Source of the DNA: Warburgia ugandensis
Taxonomy: Eukaryota; Streptophyta; Magnoliopsida; Canellales; Canellaceae
Direction: 5' to 3'
Length of the DNA stretch: 64,000 nucleotides
Assembly: GCA_035236585.1 (NCBI GenBank)
Contig: CP141133.1
Coordinates: 45,773,729-45,837,728, forward strand
Shown: positions 11,001 to 22,829 of the stretch, one piece after another
Layout: each line of letters begins with the position of its first letter
How positions within the stretch are numbered: position 1 is the first letter of the stretch
The notes under the pieces: generated by a model
Databases searched by the model: none
Told to the model about the DNA's origin: nothing
The model's input: the letters and a program-made list of their open reading frames with translations, nothing else
Program-made: the position numbers and the translations under genes

Positions 11001-14000
11001 ACACGTGGGCCCTATTCATAGACAAATCGGGTTCATCCATGACTTTGTGGCGCTAAATATGCAATTACGGAGGCTGTAGGACTTCGATTTAGTAATCAAA
11101 AGAGTCGTTGTGTCCGTAGGAATGACGCAGACCTAATGAGATGATAAAACTTAGGATCATAGAACTATTCAGTATAACTATAGCCTAAGAACTATAAATA
11201 TCTTCTAGATCTAGCCTAAAAGTGCATTAAGCAAGGGCTTATAGATCCAAAAAGGCAGATTTAGCCGTTAATCTATAAGTAATGACCCATAAAGGTTGGA
11301 AAATAATACTTGAATCCTTGTTACCCATTAATATCCAGGGTTGCACAGAAGTGATCCAGGGTTGAGTAGTGAAGAACACGATTCGAGGAACATCGAGGTA
11401 GGTAGTCTCATACTACTAAGTCTTCAAATACATTTCAAATATGAATGCTTTACTTGGCTTTAATTACTGTATTTAGCATGCTTTTTTAGATATGATGTTC
11501 TTATATGAGTACACGAATTTGTCTTCATGATTTATGGCCTTAAAGCACTTGAATTTATCACCATGTTTAGCATGTTTTTGTACAAGCATGCGGAATTATG
11601 GCTTTGAATGCGATTACTGGCATGAGCAGATTTTATGCATTGCTTGCATGTTTTGAAAACAAATGCCTAAATTGCATGATTTATGATATATGAGATTTGG
11701 ATTATCTATATATGTATATGCTTTTTAGTGGGCAGATTGCCGAATGAGGCAATCCATGGTGGGCACCATGCTGAGAGGTTATTATGTACTGGGTTGGCTT
11801 CCTGGCCTCTACCAACAAAAAGGTGGATGGTATCACTACCAAAAAGGCATTGTCCCTTCCTTAACTGCTGTGGTAAATAGTGACGACCACTGGAGGTGTC
11901 ATGGTACCCTTTCGGGGACAGCCATAGTCCCGTGGAGGCTATGGTGGGTAGGTCTCTAGATATTGGAGCCACACGATTCAGTTGTGTGCTAATCGTGAGC
12001 ATAATGACCCTATGATTTCAGTGTGATTGATATGCATATAGCATTGAGACGGTCGTATACGAGTACTCGTGACTAGTTGGCGTGACGTATATGCCGAGAG
12101 ACTAATGTGCATGATATTAGCATCTGCTTGAACAATGACTATTTTAAGAGTTTCATGATTATTATATTTGACTCGCTGGTTTAAAACATTTGCCGAGATC
12201 TTCGTATATGATTTCTATTTCATGATTTTGATCCTATTTATATCGTTGAATACTAGATTATGAGAAAGGAGTCCATGATTGAAATTGCATCAATAAGCTT
12301 ATGTTTTATGCATAATTATGCATGCTTACACAAAAAGAATCACTGATGTTATACATGAAAAGCTCTTGGAATTATGCATGTTGCCTACTGTGTTTTCAAA
12401 ATAGTAGTATCAGATCACCTACTGAGTATGAGAAATACTCACCCAAATATATTATTTTTCAGGATAGCTCCACTCACGAGTAGAAGAAGCATTAGAAAAT
12501 GTTAGTGCTATGATGAAGTAAATGAAGAAGAGACAAGTATGAATGTAAGTAAACACTCTCCCTTTGGACATGTATCTGTATTTATTTACAGTTGGGCTGT
12601 GAGCCGTGACTAGATAGACCTGGGAAGACATTTATGATTACAATAATTTTCAAAAACTACTTTGGTTGTTGTGAAGCAAATGACACTCGGGGGTTTCAAA
12701 ATGAGTTTAAAACAAAAGATTTTACACTGCATTGCATCGTTTTTATAAAATGGTTTTCAAATAGGGATGCATCCCGCCCTAGGAATTATATATTGCACTT
12801 AAAAATGCATGGGAAAACTCGGGTCGTCACAAAAATATTAACTGGTTGAATAATAATAATAAGATCATAAAAGGTTAGTAAAATATCTAATCTTAATAAA
12901 AATGGTAAGTAAGATTATCAAGATCAAGCAAGATCCATAAGGAGAACTTGAATGATCAAGAATAATAAGAATAATAACATTGTATTGTACTTAATATGCA
13001 TGTTTATTAGTATGTATGTTATAGATCAAATCTAGATCATGGATTAGATAATCCAAACCCTTGATCAAATATAATTCAAGGAAAAGAACCAGGATCATCC
13101 TCCATAGGAATGATCAAATAGCTAAACTTAAATGAAAGAAGACTTAAATAGTTGAACTTAAATGAAAGAAGAACTAGATGATAGAAGATCTAGGCCCTTG
13201 ATCTTTATCAACAAGTATAGATTGTTGATCAAAGGATCTATGAAAGATCAAGATCAAAGAGATGGATACACAAAGACTTAGAGATAAAAAATACTTAAAT
13301 ATGAAAGGTTGGAAGATCATTCTAACCGTCAGATCTATTTGATCAATAGGATAAAATACTATCTGAGGAAGATAGATTATATGGATGCTAGGAATACAAG
13401 ACAAATCTAGATCCTTTATATCAAAGGACAAGATTAGATAAGGAATATAGATAGGTGATTATCTAAAATTGTACAAATAATTATAGTATGTATGTATATA
13501 CAGATTACATACGTCAATCATGGAGGAATTGAAAGGATGGATCACTACATGAAGGTAGGTGGAACTTTAAGAATACAAGACCTATGGTCTATAGAATTGT
13601 TATTATACATAGACATTATAATGCCTAAGAATGATAACATGCTTAAATACATTTGAATCATAATTCATGTATATGAATAGAGATAACTCTTGAAATTAGA
13701 TGGAATACATAATAAATACCTGTGTATCATTTATGATTACCCCTAAACTTAGATAAGAACATAATAATAATGGATATCATTTGTATCAAATGAGTATCCT
13801 TACACGTAATAACATTTGGTATATGAATACCAAATTAAAGGAAATGGGGATCATTTACATTAAGTGATTAATCCTATAAGAATATGGGTATCATTCATTG
13901 TAAATAAGGATCCCCAAACCTAGAAATGAAATTATATCCATAGTATGAGGATATTGAATACAAGGATGATAATATAAATAGATAGATCGTCTAAGATGTA

Positions 14001-15058
14001 CAAGAAATATTTTAAATACAAGCATGTAGGCTTGTCATTTTGTTTTAAACAGGGATAAGCCTAAGGATGCTATGTTAGGGAAGTTATGAGGGTTTGGCCA
14101 CTCGCTTCCCAAAATTTCATGATATTATGATACCTTGCCCAAAGAGAGGCTAAAAGTAGGGTGGCGCAATTATGGGAAGGCTCCACTGTGAAAGTTCTGT
14201 CTCCCCATATGAGCAGTGACACAATATTTTCCACCATGGTATCACTGGTGAATAAGGCAGCTATTCAAGTGTGCTAGTACGAATCAGACTGCAGCATGGT
14301 AGTCTTTGAGTATTTTGTGTATGATGCACAGCATAGTGAGATGCCAATATTGCCCTAATGAGGGAGTATTTTCCCAGCAAAGTTTGGATGATTTATCAAC
14401 TTAGTATATCTAAGTATGGTTATTGATGTTTAAGATATTGATTATTTTTCATGATTTTTGACCGTGTATATATATATATATATATACATACGATATAGTG
14501 GTGAGTAGTTTGGAATTATCATAGTGGATGTTACATGATGAAATTTATGATTGAATGATCATATATGGTATGGTTCATGGAAATGGAATTATGTGATTAA
14601 TATGAAATATGATGATTATGAATACTGTACTTTTGAATTATACAATTTCATATGTTCTTGAATCCTCTACCAAGCATAGCTTGCTGAGATATTGTAAATG
14701 TTTGGATGTTTATAATATCTCAAATACAGAAAGAAAAGAATGGAGGGATACGACATGGAAAGATGAAGACCATACTGTTGATCAAGACTATGTACATTTG
14801 TGAAAGGATTGGATTGAATTTTGATTTGTGTATTTTGGACATAAGATGTAATAAAGGGGCTGTGTATGTGAACCACAAGATCAATCCTACAATTTTAATA
14901 AAATGAGTTTCTTTGGAAACATATGTTGTACACAAAATTATGTATGTATATGAAAAAAAAATATTTGCTACTTAAGTTTTCAAAATGTTTGCAAAATTAG
15001 TTGACCACCATTTGAAAATAGATATTGTAAATGTATTTCAAAAACCCGAGTCGCCACA

Positions 15059-15063
15059 ATAGG
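15059..15063. repeat. Target-site duplication ATAGG, right copy
   Basis: This repeats 6157-6161 exactly. CACTA transposase sequence resumes immediately after it. Confidence 0.9.
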
Positions 15064-15640
15064 GGGGCTGTCATGGAACATACTAGCCTAAAGCACATTA
15101 TATGCTTGATAGATTGGAAAGAATAGTATGTAAAACTTTGTTAGAGCTCAAAGTCTTGGATGACTACTCTTCAAACTTTAAAAATATTATCTCCATGAAA
15201 GAAATGAAACTATTAGGGATGAAGCCGCATGATTACCATGAACTAATGCATTAACTACTACCTGTAGCAATATATTTGGTGCTACTAAATAAAGATAGAG
15301 GCTCTACTATAAAATTCTACTACTTCAATGCTTTGTGCAAGAAGGTGGTGTGTGCTTCAAAATTACAAGAAATCCAAGATCGTCTAGTGACAAACTTATG
15401 TGAGCTTGAGACAAATTTTCCACTATCCTTCTTTGATATCATAGTACACTTAACAATGCACCTCATTAATGAGGTCCTCTGTGGGTAGGTTTATTTGTGA
15501 TGGTTGTACTTGTTTAAGAGGTACATGAAAGGTTTAAAAGGGTTTGAACAAAATTACAAACAGAGAGTATCACAGAATGTTACATTATAGAAGAATTAAT
15601 GGAGTTTTTCACATAGTATTTATTAGGAGTGGATGCTATT
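15064..15640 (+). pseudogene. CACTA transposase, second part
   Basis: This continues the TNP2-like protein after the insertion. About 15150-15250 reads as DDYSSNFKNIISMKEMKLLG, then MKPHDYHELMH and LLPVAIYLVL. The frame at 15276-15488 carries KLQEIQDRLVTNLCELETNF, then FPLSFFDIIVHLTMHLINEV, the conserved downstream transposase patch. It is followed by a degraded RYMKGLKGF...NYK stretch. Stops break it at several points, and the ends are set by loss of recognisable similarity. This resumption on the same strand shows that the 6162-15058 block is an insertion rather than a boundary between two elements. Confidence 0.8.
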
Positions 15641-16390
15641 AGAATCTTGAGAAAGAAATGATAAGGTAGATTTAATGATCTCAAAGTTAGTGAAACTCTC
15701 TCAAGTGGTCATGTATCAATGTTGAACAAAAAGAACAGGACCGGGTGCCTTTTGAAGGAAAAATTTCGCCACAGAGGTATATATATATATATACACACAC
15801 ACATATGTTTACAATTTTATTGTCTAATTAATTATCCTACCTCATCCATTCTTATATATCTAGTATTTCTAATTTGTAGGTGGGTCAATGATAGTTGGCC
15901 TTAAATGTCATTGCAGTTGGTTCATGGTATGAGATTGAGTCTATGATTTTGCATGGATTGTTGATGTATCCACACACTAAGCGTGTCTATTAATGGGGTG
16001 TATTAAGAGGATTCCTACTTACCATTTTTGAGATAAGCCGACGATGTTTTTACCATTCGGGATGCCATTGAATATCATGTCACTTGGCTAGAGCCATATG
16101 TCATTCCCCTAAAATCCAAAATATATATGTTGTCATACCACCATCTTCTACAATATTTATTAGAAACCTCAATTTTATTATTTATTGTCTGCATCTAATG
16201 TTAATTAGAAGCAACAATAAGCACCATCGAGGTGATCACCTTAGCATCAATTCCTCACATCCTAGCAATCAAATCTATACTAGTGTTTATGTTTATTTTT
16301 ATGATAAAATTGAATATCTTCAATGAACAATAGTGATAAATAAATTTTCCAACTTTACAACAACCATCTAAGGATCAACTAGAAGTCCCA
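15641..16390 (+). other. CACTA interior, degraded
   Basis: This is the body of the CACTA element between the transposase core and the protease remnant. I can read only short scraps of likely transposon coding sequence, with a TA/CA microsatellite at about 15779-15802. No frame is assignable with confidence. Confidence 0.5.
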
Positions 16391-17360
16391 TCCAACATGC
16401 CTCTATTCTTGAGGAGCCTCTATAGACTCATTAATGAAAAGGTAATCAACCTTGTATATATAGTGCTTAGAGTGCTTACTGATGACACAGTTAAAGTACC
16501 ACTCGTGATAGATGACCTCTTAGAGTTTGTTAATGAGCTTGGATACTCACATATTACCACCTATATTGGGTATGCAAATATCTGCTTCAATAAGAACCCT
16601 TTACATTATATATTAATTACTAATGATAAGTAATAAAAATAAAATTTGTAGTTTCATATTTGATTGAATGCAGAGATTAGAGGTCAAGGATGTTTACAAA
16701 TTCCTTGACCCTAGTGTCATTTATGGAGTGAGGAAGCAATGGTCCATGGAGAGGTAACTTGAAGACATTATACCAGGATTCTTCTGCCACTTGAAGGGGC
16801 AGGCCTTATTAATTCCCTATAATAATGAATAAGTTTTAACATGTTGTCTTGCCAAATTATATTACACAAACATATAATGTAAGGATTATAAACTTTAATT
16901 ATAAGTCATATGATTATGTAAATAGATCTCATTGGATGCTGCTGGTTTGGATGTGCATGATGGGCATGCATTTTATTTATTTATTGTGGAGCGCACATTC
17001 ATGCCTTACTGATAAAAATCATAAATAAGCAAGTTTTTGATATTTTCATGTATTATAATAGTTTAGTAGCTAATAGCTAATCTTTTCATGATACCTAATG
17101 CATTTGAATTATAACTTTGAGGGGCATGGTTTAAATCAGCTCAACTAACCAAGACTGTGCACCCAACAACACTATCATGGAAGAAGATCAAAAGGAAAAC
17201 TAGTTAATTAATCTATACATAAACTAAAGTTACAATTATACATGACATTAATTTATTAATCCTTTCAATTTTTTTTGTTGCATAGTGCTCTAAACAAAAA
17301 TCTAATTAGGAGTATGGATAATATGTTATGAGATATAGAGGAACCCAAATACATGATGTT
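16391..17360 (+). pseudogene. CACTA-associated Ulp1-like (C48) cysteine protease remnant
   Basis: The frame at 16397-16633 (MPLFLRSLYRLINEKV, then VPLVIDDLLEFVNELGYSHI) looks like the region preceding the Ulp1-like domain that many plant CACTA elements carry. Near 16672-16830 I read RLEVKDVYKFLDPS, then ERLEDIIPGFF-like residues and GQALLIPYNN. Around 16930 a WMLLV-like strand is hinted. Near 17140-17210 FKSAQLTKTVHP and LSWKKIK occur, and around 17286-17345 KQKSN...EYG...YVMRY, the equivalent of the catalytic Gln/Cys segment (usually ECGYYVMRY). In-frame stops and a missing Cys show that it is dead. The enzyme's cellular role in such elements is not settled. Confidence 0.6.
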
Positions 17361-17925
17361 GTTAGATTCCCACAACTAAGAAATGCAAGACACATTATAG
17401 GTCATTGTTTATATTTTTCCACAAATTTTTATTCTAGATGAAATAATGTGTCAATCGAATTAAATATGTTATCTTATAGGTAGCTATACTACCTGACAAT
17501 GGAAATAAGGATTACTCCCAAATAGATCTTGAAGATATAAGATACTAATGGTTAGAGTATGCAATGCATTTTAATTAGATCACTTGTGAATATTTATATT
17601 GATTAACACAAAACTACTTCATTTATATAGATTGTCTTATATTTTTCATTTTCTTGAAGTATATGTAGTTTGTTTATATGAATTAGGGGATGGATGAGGG
17701 TATGTTAGATTGTGGAAGTAAATGGGTGTGTGTGGAGAAGCTTGGGCATAGGTACTTGTGAATTCTTTTTCATGTCTTTGAAATTTTTATGTTAAATGTG
17801 GATGTTGAAATTTAATGTGGATATTGCAATGAATTTGTGGGATCTAGAATGTGGACAATGGAATTTTTTTTATGTCTTTAAAATATTTCAGGAAGATTGT
17901 AATAGTAGGGAGATATGGATATTGA

Positions 17926-17974
<49 letters not shown>
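17926..17974. repeat. (TG)n microsatellite
   Basis: This is a dinucleotide run of about 48 bp in the non-coding 3' part of the CACTA element. Confidence 0.97.
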
Positions 17975-17976
<2 letters not shown>

Positions 17977-18179
17977 GCTTTTTTTCATGTCTTTGAATTT
18001 TTTATAATTGTAGTGAATGTGCACACATGTAAAATCTAGATATTATAGTGAATGTGGAAGTGAATGCCGATGTTGTAGTTTCTTTTTTCATGTCTTTGAA
18101 GATCACGGGAAGACCATAATAGCAAAAAGATTGTACACTATCATTGAATCTAAAGAAAGGTTGTAATAACATATTGCAT

Positions 18180-18724
18180 TGATGTATGGTAGGTAAAATA
18201 ATAATAATTTAAGAAGGTATTAAAGACAATTTTAGAAAACTAACTTAAAAGTAAAAGTAGCAACTTTCTAAAATGGTTCTAGGACTGTCTTAAAAATACA
18301 TACTTTTAAGATTATTACCCAGAGCTATCTCAAAAAGTGCTTAATTTTTAAGACTATTTCCCATAAGCATCTTAAAAAGTGTTAATTGCTAAGATGCTTT
18401 AAGAGAATTGACTTAAAAAGTTGTTAAATTTTTAAGATAATTTTTTTGATAATAATCATCTTAAAAAATCTTACCTTTTTAAGATGGTTTTCCAAAATTG
18501 TCTTTAAAAATTAAGGAGTTTTTTGGATGGTTCTCCGAAACCATCTTAAAAGTTTTAGCTTTTTTAAGACAGTTTTTGGGAACCAACTTAACATTTTGTT
18601 AAGACAATTTTTGTAACTATTATATTTTATATGAATTTTCTAAGATGGCTAGATAGAAGATAGTTTTTGAACTGCCTTAGATATATGTATTTAACCATCA
18701 TAAAATCTCTCCAATGTAATAGTG
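18180..18724 (+). repeat. CACTA subterminal repeat array and right terminus
   Basis: Roughly ten copies of a short motif alternate in direct and inverted orientation, of the type TTTTTAAGAYGGTTTT / AAAACCATCTTAAAAA. They precede the terminal AATGTAATAGTG. CACTA transposases bind such arrays. The TIR reads CACTATTACATTGGAG inward from 18724. The next three bases, TCA (18725-18727), would be the 3-bp duplication, but its partner at the left end is not visible. Confidence 0.85.
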
Positions 18725-19395
18725 TCATTACAATAAAACATACGATAAATTAATTATTGCCTTAGGAGGGCATACATTCCCAATAGAGTTACAACAAGTG
18801 CACCTTCCATATTTTGGGTTGCACAATATCAACTGTTGTGTAAAATCTTGTAGGAAGTTTTTGGAACCTCAAGGTGGGATGACCTTGAGAGACTCAAAGT
18901 ATAGAATACTTTTAGATAGTGGAAGTAGGTGCCATGAGAGACTCAACATATAGAATACTTTTAAAAACTGGTGAACTAACTAGAGTTATTATAATTCAAC
19001 CCTAGCAATGCATATTTCTAATTGAACATGATAATTAAAGGTGTTTATCACATTATTCAAAGTTGACCACAAACAAAAATCAACCCTAGTAATGTATATT
19101 TCTAATGGAACAAGATAAGTAAAAGTGTTAATCACACTATTCAAGTTTAGACCACAAACTACATTTTTGAGTTTTATTTTAAAATCGAGAAGAGTCCCAA
19201 CCCTTGACAAGTAATTCAACATTCTAATAAGTAGAACCATCTCTTGCATGGACTATGACTTGAATGGTTTAGATCTTCTAAACCATTCAAATCATAGGCT
19301 TTGTAGGACTTTGAACCACATTTTAGAAGATCTAAACCATTCAAATCATATTCCCTAAAGGAATTGAGCTGCAATTTAGAAGATCTAACACATTG
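18725..19395. other. Intergenic with local duplications and short hairpin repeats
   Basis: There is no gene. An 82-bp unit is duplicated in tandem (18999-19080 and 19081-about 19160, each beginning CAACCCTAG). From 19255 a hairpin and related copies of AGATCTAAACCATTCAAAT follow (see 19255-19295). It ends in the target duplication CATTG at 19391-19395. Confidence 0.7.
19255..19295. repeat. Hairpin: 19-bp inverted repeat with 3-nt loop
   Basis: ATGACTTGAATGGTTTAGA is followed by TCT and then its near-perfect reverse complement (18 of 19 pairs). One arm recurs at about 19328-19350, in part at about 19375-19390, and again beyond the solo LTR at about 22869-22890. The stretch therefore holds a small family of related repeats. 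Confidence 0.85.
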
Positions 19396-22300
19396 TATAA
19401 CAACCCCAAAATTTTACTATTGCATGATCATGGTGTGAGTTTTCTAGGAGGATAAAGTTTTATGGAATTATAACCAAGAATTGAAACATACATAGTTAGA
19501 TTCTACTTAGAAATTGGTATCCAATGACCCAAAGAACGATGAAAAAGGAGTCCGAATGAGGAAGTTATGGGACTTCAAAGTTAGGGCTATTTTGGTAATT
19601 AAAAGTTAAAAAAAAAAAACTTAGAACTTGGATTTGAAAATATCAAATATGGATTCTACTCATCAGTATGAATCCAATGACACTAAGTCTGCTGAAATCA
19701 GAGATTGGACAAATAAGCAATAATTTTCTTACAAAAGGGTATTTTAGTAATTTCACTAAATGGGCCCCACTAGCATCATGGTGTTTAGAATAGTAAAAAC
19801 ATCATTATTAAAATTTAAAATAAATAAAATAAAAACAAATTAAAATAACTAAAAGGGGGGCCAGGTTTGATAACGGCACCCCCTCACTTAAACGAAAACA
19901 AGAAACAGACCTAATGTTTGTTTCCCCAAATTCGATGCCTGATAGAAACCTGACGAGAGAGAGGAAAGAAGAAAGAAGAAGAAGAAGAAGAAGAAGAAGA
20001 AGAAGAAGAAGAAGAAGAAGAAGAAGAAGAAGAAGAAGAAGAGGGAAAAGGAAGGAGAAGAGAGGAGAGAAATGGAGGTGGAAGGCTGACTTACACGCTG
20101 GAGAAGAGACAAAGGAGTTTAGGGTTTTTTTTCATCACCGGAAAAGGAGGAGCTCACCAATGACAAAGGGAGCTCGAACTCTAAATCTAGACCATCACCC
20201 TACTCTTCTTAAGGGCACGAGCAAAAGCCCTTTGGCTTTGCTAAAATTGGAGGGAAATTGGGGTTTTTGCCGCATCTGGTTATCTTCTACGGTTGGCCTA
20301 GAAGAACCAAAACCCCATGGTTTTGGATAGATCTAGGATGATTTAGGCCATCGATTAAAGAGGGGATTACTGTGAGACCAGATCAAGGAGGTTTCACTTG
20401 ATAAAGCCTAAATTTGACCGAGATCGTCGATCTAGGCTAGAAACTGATTGGACAATCTCAGCCATCAGATCGAGTAGTGTTCACACAGTAATTTTGTAGT
20501 GTCTGATCGATGATCAAACACCACGGATGAATCCTACAACCCTGAATTAGATAGGATGTGACTAGAATGGTGTAAGTTGGATGAAAACATTTCAAGAAAC
20601 CTCAGTCGTCCAATTTGTCACTATTTAAACAATGACTTGTTGATGTCGGATAGATGATCAGACCCCACAGATGAGTTCTAATTGTCAATCCAAAGCTAGA
20701 AGTGGTCTATCTGACCAATGTACACCCTTAAATTAGTTAAATTTGACCATGTAATCTGATGGAAAACACAATTTATATGCCCACATAGATCCAACCGTAA
20801 ATCTCAACCCTAAACTAAGGGCAAACATCAACAGAAGCCCTGATCAACCCACGTGAGTCTTGATCGTCCATGTAAAAATCTGACATGATGATCCAAGCCT
20901 TAGATTGCATAGGATTCTTAAAATTATGATCATAATTAAATCTAAATATCTCTGTGTATGTGAATGTATTAAGAAAAGAAATTTTATGCATTGTATAGAT
21001 TGAAGCACACAGGGTAGGTGGAGAATTAAGAAAGCATGTCTTCATAGTAAGATGCATGTTTTAAACATGATCTTATTCTTATGATAGATATTATATCATT
21101 TAAATTGTGCATTTCATATGATATATGATGATGAAAAATGTTTACTTGTGAATGATGAAAATTTGTGATTTGAAATGCTACATGAATGACATGCTTATAA
21201 TTGAAGCCTACTGAATGATATTAAAGGATACATGTGATTTGTTCTTAAAAATATCATAGTTATTATTGTGATAAAAAAGGCATTTATGGTACATGGGTAC
21301 CATTACATCATATGTGATGTATGAGTTTGGGATTTTATCGTACATTCTTGGTGAGCGATCACCTAATAAGTGAGGATGTTATGATTATGATGAGATATTC
21401 ATATATATTATGGACAGGTAAGAAGCCTATATATTATTATTTTTACTTCCAAGTGTGGTGGCTTGAGAGTTTGTTTTAGATAGGGATAGGCTTGGGGATG
21501 TTATGCTAGGAGAGTTGAGGGTTCGGCCACCCGCTCTCCAAAATTGTGATGATATGGATACCAAGCCCGAAGGGAGGCTAAAAGTCGGGTGGGACAATCA
21601 TGGGAAGGCTGCCACTGTGATAACCATGATCCTTGCCCATGCGGACATGGATTTTGTTATTTCCACTCAATATTAGTGGATTATTATGCAGTTATCCAGG
21701 TGCTGTACGGATTTAGACTGTGGCATAGTAGTCCTTGTATTTTATGCACTATAGTGCGTATATGATAGCATGATGAGATGCTTATATGATGGCATGATGA
21801 GATGCCTTATGTGATGGCATGATGAGATGCCTTTTATGATGTTGCCAACAGCAGTTGGAGTTTTATAAACCCCGTATGGTAAGGGGTATATGTATGAGAC
21901 CTAGTATAGTCTGGGAATATAGGTTATAAAACCTAGGGAATATGTTCATAACTTTGTATGACTTTTAACGATTTTAATATATATGATATAGTCCTATATG
22001 TATATGCTGAAGGGCATAGTTTCATAAAAGTTTTCGCATGGGGAAGTGAATGGGTAGATATATTATGTAGAGTATGGTTCATAGAATTGGAGTATGGTAT
22101 CACATGAAAAATGATAATGATAAATATTTAAAATACCATTGAATTATATATATCAAATATATCATGTAAAGTGCAATCTCTAAAGTGTGATTATTATATT
22201 CATATGAAAAAGAAATTATAAATAGCTATTTTATCAATCACTTGCAGATAATTGAATTAATAATGAAATTATTGAATTATGAACTATGTTGTAAACTTCA

Positions 22301-22824
22301 TCCCATATAAGCATCATGATGAAATTGAATATTTTAATTGATGTAAAATGCTTAATTCATATGCAATTAACATGCTTTCTTAACTCTCCCCTACCAAGCA
22401 TAGCTTGCTGAGATATTGTAAATGTTTTATGTTCACAATATCTTAAATACAGCCAGACAAGAGAAGACATACACATGCAAGAGGAGTTCAACAACCATAC
22501 TTCTGAGCTCATGTATATATTTTGTTAAAGTTTTTGTATTGTGTAGTTAGTTATTTTGATTATACTGCTTGGACATTTAGTATAATGATTATAGGGGCTA
22601 TGTATGTGAAGCATTGGATGGGTCTTGGTATTTCATAAAATGTAAGTCTATCTTCTATAAAAACTATATTATGTATAGTATGGGAGTTGAGGTGACATTT
22701 GGGTTTTTGGAAAAATGAATTTCAAAGAAAACTATCTTCCGTTATTTTTGAATTTTAAATTAGAGGCATGCCACCTTTCGAAAGTAAACGCCAAAAATTT
22801 TTATGAAAAACCCAGGGTATCACG
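19396..22824 (+). mobile_element. Solo LTR, 3.4 kb, TGTAAYAACCC...TCACA family
   Basis: This non-coding block starts TATAACAACCCC, ends CCCAGGGTATCACG, and is flanked by identical CATTG at 19391-19395 and 22825-22829. The 3' kilobase parallels the outer LTR at 14050-15058: both have a GGCCACYCGCT...CCAAAAT segment, a GAGGCTAAAAGT word and a conserved ACCAAGCATAGCTTGCTGAG block. No polyprotein, polypurine tract or second LTR occurs inside, so it is a solo LTR left by recombination between LTRs. It is shorter than the outer copy and belongs to a related subfamily. It contains a GAA microsatellite. Confidence 0.85.
19965..20042. repeat. (GAA)n microsatellite
   Basis: This trinucleotide run lies inside the solo LTR. 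It produces a polyarginine frame on the plus strand and a polyphenylalanine frame on the minus strand, neither of which is a gene. Confidence 0.97.
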
Positions 22825-22829
22825 CATTG

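Larger units (their letters stand above)
9260..12831 (+). mobile_element. Inner LTR-like element nested in the outer LTR
   Basis: This 3.57-kb non-coding insertion starts with ATAATAACCC, ends with CTCGGGTCGTCACA, and is bounded by AAAAC (9255-9259) and AAAAT (12832-12836). The empty site can be seen in the split copy: reverse complement of about 54885-54905 reads across the point without interruption (CTAGTAAAACATTAACTAG). Termini and length suggest a solo LTR related to, but distinct from, the outer family. It carries a terminal tandem duplication, a long CT microsatellite and a CpG-rich block. Confidence 0.75.
6162..15058 (+). mobile_element. Outer solo LTR (long TGTAAYAACCC...TCACA family) inserted in the CACTA, itself interrupted
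   Basis: This is a long non-coding LTR starting TGTAACAACCG and ending CCCGAGTCGCCACA, flanked by the 5-bp duplication ATAGG. Without the nested insertion at 9260-12831 (plus its duplicated target) it is about 5.3 kb. I see no second LTR, primer site or polyprotein inside, so a solo LTR is the simplest reading. Its parts align with the split copy at 52861-56524 and 58866-60176, and its 3' kilobase aligns with that of the solo LTR at 19396-22824. LTRs of 3-5 kb with these termini fit the large plant gypsy groups such as Del/Tekay, but without internal genes the family assignment is inference. Confidence 0.8.
4428..18724 (+). mobile_element. CACTA (En/Spm) DNA transposon, decayed and split by a nested LTR insertion
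   Basis: TNP2-type transposase remnants run from 4428 to 6161 and resume at 15064 on the same strand. They continue into a Ulp1-like remnant and end in a subterminal repeat array whose last bases (AATAGTG, 18718-18724) read CACTATTACATTGG in reverse complement, a CACTA-type terminus. The 8.9 kb between the two coding parts is a later insertion with 5-bp duplications. No left terminus or left subterminal array is visible before 4428. The gypsy element upstream may have inserted into the CACTA and displaced it, or it may have been lost. The element is not functional as read. Confidence 0.85.

Noticed and set aside
6162-15058. Reading the outer block as a complete non-coding element with two LTRs (LARD-like) rather than a solo LTR
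   Set aside because: The head TGTAACAACCG does not recur near the right end and no direct terminal repeats were found; the only inner head belongs to the nested insertion.
19888-20330. Frames of 74 and 138 aa with polyarginine or polyphenylalanine
   Set aside because: They come from the (GAA)n microsatellite inside a solo LTR.
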